Source of the DNA: Patescibacteria group bacterium | GTDB lineage: Bacteria > Patescibacteriota > Patescibacteriia > 2-12-FULL-60-25 | NCBI GenBank assembly: GCA_018063105.1 | Contig: JAGOQX010000004.1 | Coordinates: forward strand, 1-58,870 | Length of the DNA: 58,870 bases | Direction of reading: 5' to 3' | Shown here: piece by piece, positions 57,920-58,870 of the stretch | Layout of the letters: each line of letters opens with the position of its first letter | Position numbering within the stretch: the stretch's first letter is position 1 | Made by a program: the position numbers and the translations under genes | Notes under the pieces: model-generated | Told to the model about the DNA's origin: nothing | What the model saw: the letters and a program-made list of their open reading frames with translations, nothing else | Databases searched by the model: none

Positions 57920-58803
57920 GCTTCGATTGTTGAGATAACAGAAGACTCGATCTCCTTCCCAACAGCTTTGATATCAAATTTGATATCTTTATAATTCTTG
58001 CACTGGAACTCTAGATATTCACATAGTTGATCGAAATCTAAATCGCCTTTTTGAATATCCGAAGGATGAATAGAGATTATTAACTTTTCGCAGATGCATT
58101 TGTACTTGCTCGCATCGATGAATGTATCGATTATGTGCTTAATCACTGTATTGCGCGTGATTAACGAGTTCCTTCCATGTTGTGTATTTATTAAAGGTAT
58201 AGATACCGACTCTCCTTTACTAGCATCCGAAGACAGAAAATCCCACAATCCATTCAAGGCCATCAAGAAATCATCGAAGGTTGAGCTAACTCGATTGTTT
58301 TCATTTTTTGTTGAGTTCACTAATAGATAGAATCTTTTTCCTTTTTGTTCTATCTCAATAGCTTTTCCAATCGGGAAAGGTGGGCTATCAGAACTTAACT
58401 TTTCGGCAAGATCACTCTTTAGGTGTTCTTCCTTAGAATCGAAATAGTCCATTAAGAGCTTGTTTAGTATGCTCTTCGCCTTCTTGACGTTCCCACCTAA
58501 GTACAGATCGAGTTCATTGTTTATCGGTACAACAAGAGCTCCTTTATTCGAGAAAGCGTCTCCTATCTTGAGTTCAACCCAAGAATCTTTATCACGTATT
58601 TTCCCCGTGAAAGAATTTCTCGGGCGGTTTTTACAAATCCCAAACAAGACACTGATTACAATAAAGGAAAGAAAATGATCTCTGATCTTGGTGAAGTCGG
58701 GGAAAAAATATTGCGCAACCTCAACCATAAGCATTAAAAAACCGACCGCTGCAAAAAAATCGGTAATAAAGCTCTTCCAGTTTTTCATCCATCTATTTAT
58801 CAT
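57916..58803 (-). CDS. Two-TM protein with macro-like cytoplasmic domain (DUF6430-like)
   Basis: The protein has 295 residues. Two N-terminal TMs (about 12-32 and 43-58) are followed by a soluble domain beginning WVELKIGDAFSNKGALVVPI, NNELDLYLGG. A central VSIPLINTQHGRNSL and a C-terminal IISIHPSDI strand follow. The order (strand, G-D-x-F, V-V-P-x-N-N, later I-P-L-x-x-T-x-x-G-R) is like macro-domain ADP-ribose binders of the DUF6430 type, though the resemblance is from memory. It lies inside the hsd operon with ATGA overlaps on both sides, so it may be an accessory defence effector or regulator. Confidence 0.6.
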   Translation of the reverse strand: MINRWMKNWKSFITDFFAAVGFLMLMVEVAQYFFPDFTKIRDHFLSFIVISVLFGICKNRPRNSFTGKIRDKDSWVELKIGDAFSNKGALVVPINNELDLYLGGNVKKAKSILNKLLMDYFDSKEEHLKSDLAEKLSSDSPPFPIGKAIEIEQKGKRFYLLVNSTKNENNRVSSTFDDFLMALNGLWDFLSSDASKGESVSIPLINTQHGRNSLITRNTVIKHIIDTFIDASKYKCICEKLIISIHPSDIQKGDLDFDQLCEYLEFQCKNYKDIKFDIKAVGKEIESSVISTIEA

Positions 58804-58870
58804 AATCCGAGGTTCTCATATACCGAGCCTTTATAGTAATAGGCACCTTCTTCTCCTTTTGAACGATATG
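58800..58870 (-). CDS. C-terminal end of a further gene, cut by the window edge
   Basis: The minus strand reads KGEEGAYYYKGSVYENLGL and a TGA at 58802-58800 that overlaps the next ATG. Only about 22 codons are visible. The frame lies in the same coupled operon as hsdR. It is too short to assign; HsdS or HsdM would be expected somewhere on this side. Confidence 0.6.
   Translation of the reverse strand, partial: YRSKGEEGAYYYKGSVYENLGL

Noticed and set aside
1-58870. CRISPR array, rRNA operon, transposase
   Set aside because: No regularly spaced direct repeats, no rRNA-like conserved stretches and no transposase or integrase motifs were seen on either strand.

Overview
The window looks like a chromosomal segment of a small-genome bacterium of the Candidate Phyla Radiation (Patescibacteria). 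Reasons: tightly packed genes with 4-base ATGA overlaps; many genes with a -10 box almost touching the start codon and no Shine-Dalgarno (SD) sequence; SmpB/tmRNA, LemA/HtpX, VanW, a VirB2-like two-helix membrane module and a stand-alone NAD salvage operon; and no biosynthetic operons. TGA is used as stop, so the recoded Gracilibacteria code does not apply. The assignment is an inference and no 16S gene is present.

Layout. 1-953: partial DNA polymerase III delta-prime gene (minus). 1040-3167: two GC-rich exported-protein genes with strong SDs, one resembling an outer-membrane barrel. 3485-8168: six-gene minus-strand membrane/envelope operon (AI-2E-type exporter, small anchored proteins, an HtrA-like pseudoprotease with PDZ domain, a Wzz-like protein). 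8240-10392: smpB, tmRNA, then infC-rpmI-rplT. 10472-22693: coiled-coil protein, thrS with a T-box-like leader, a membrane-anchored protein, dnaE, pheT and pheS. 22729-29268: proteostasis block (RseP-like protease, phosphohexomutase, LemA, HtpX, ClpC).

29280-36957 is the most unusual part: an anchored beta-propeller protein, a DsbA-like oxidoreductase and three cysteine-rich proteins. The three share a near-identical two-helix membrane module, but each ends in a different extracellular domain (formylglycine-enzyme/C-lectin fold, M15 DD-carboxypeptidase, lytic transglycosylase). I read them as a family of surface devices with interchangeable effector domains. radA, recG, a PRPP-synthetase-like gene and a tRNA-Arg with the uncommon anticodon GCG follow. 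A GC-rich coupled trio containing a cold-shock-like protein comes next, then anchored proteins, DedA, Nudix and VanW genes. The pnuC-nadR-nrtR operon carries a dyad over its promoter.

53075-58870 appears to be a genomic island. It is bounded on the left by the last 26 bases of a tRNA-Ser gene (a candidate attachment site). It holds a three-gene cassette with a caspase-like protein, a 48-residue basic protein, HsdR of a type I restriction system, a membrane-anchored macro-like protein and the end of a further gene. Stable RNA genes share a stereotyped trailer (CCA, then CGTAAAA and a hairpin). Two of these trailers are followed by copies of a structured repeat of about 90-120 bases. No CRISPR array, rRNA gene, intact integrase or transposase was seen.
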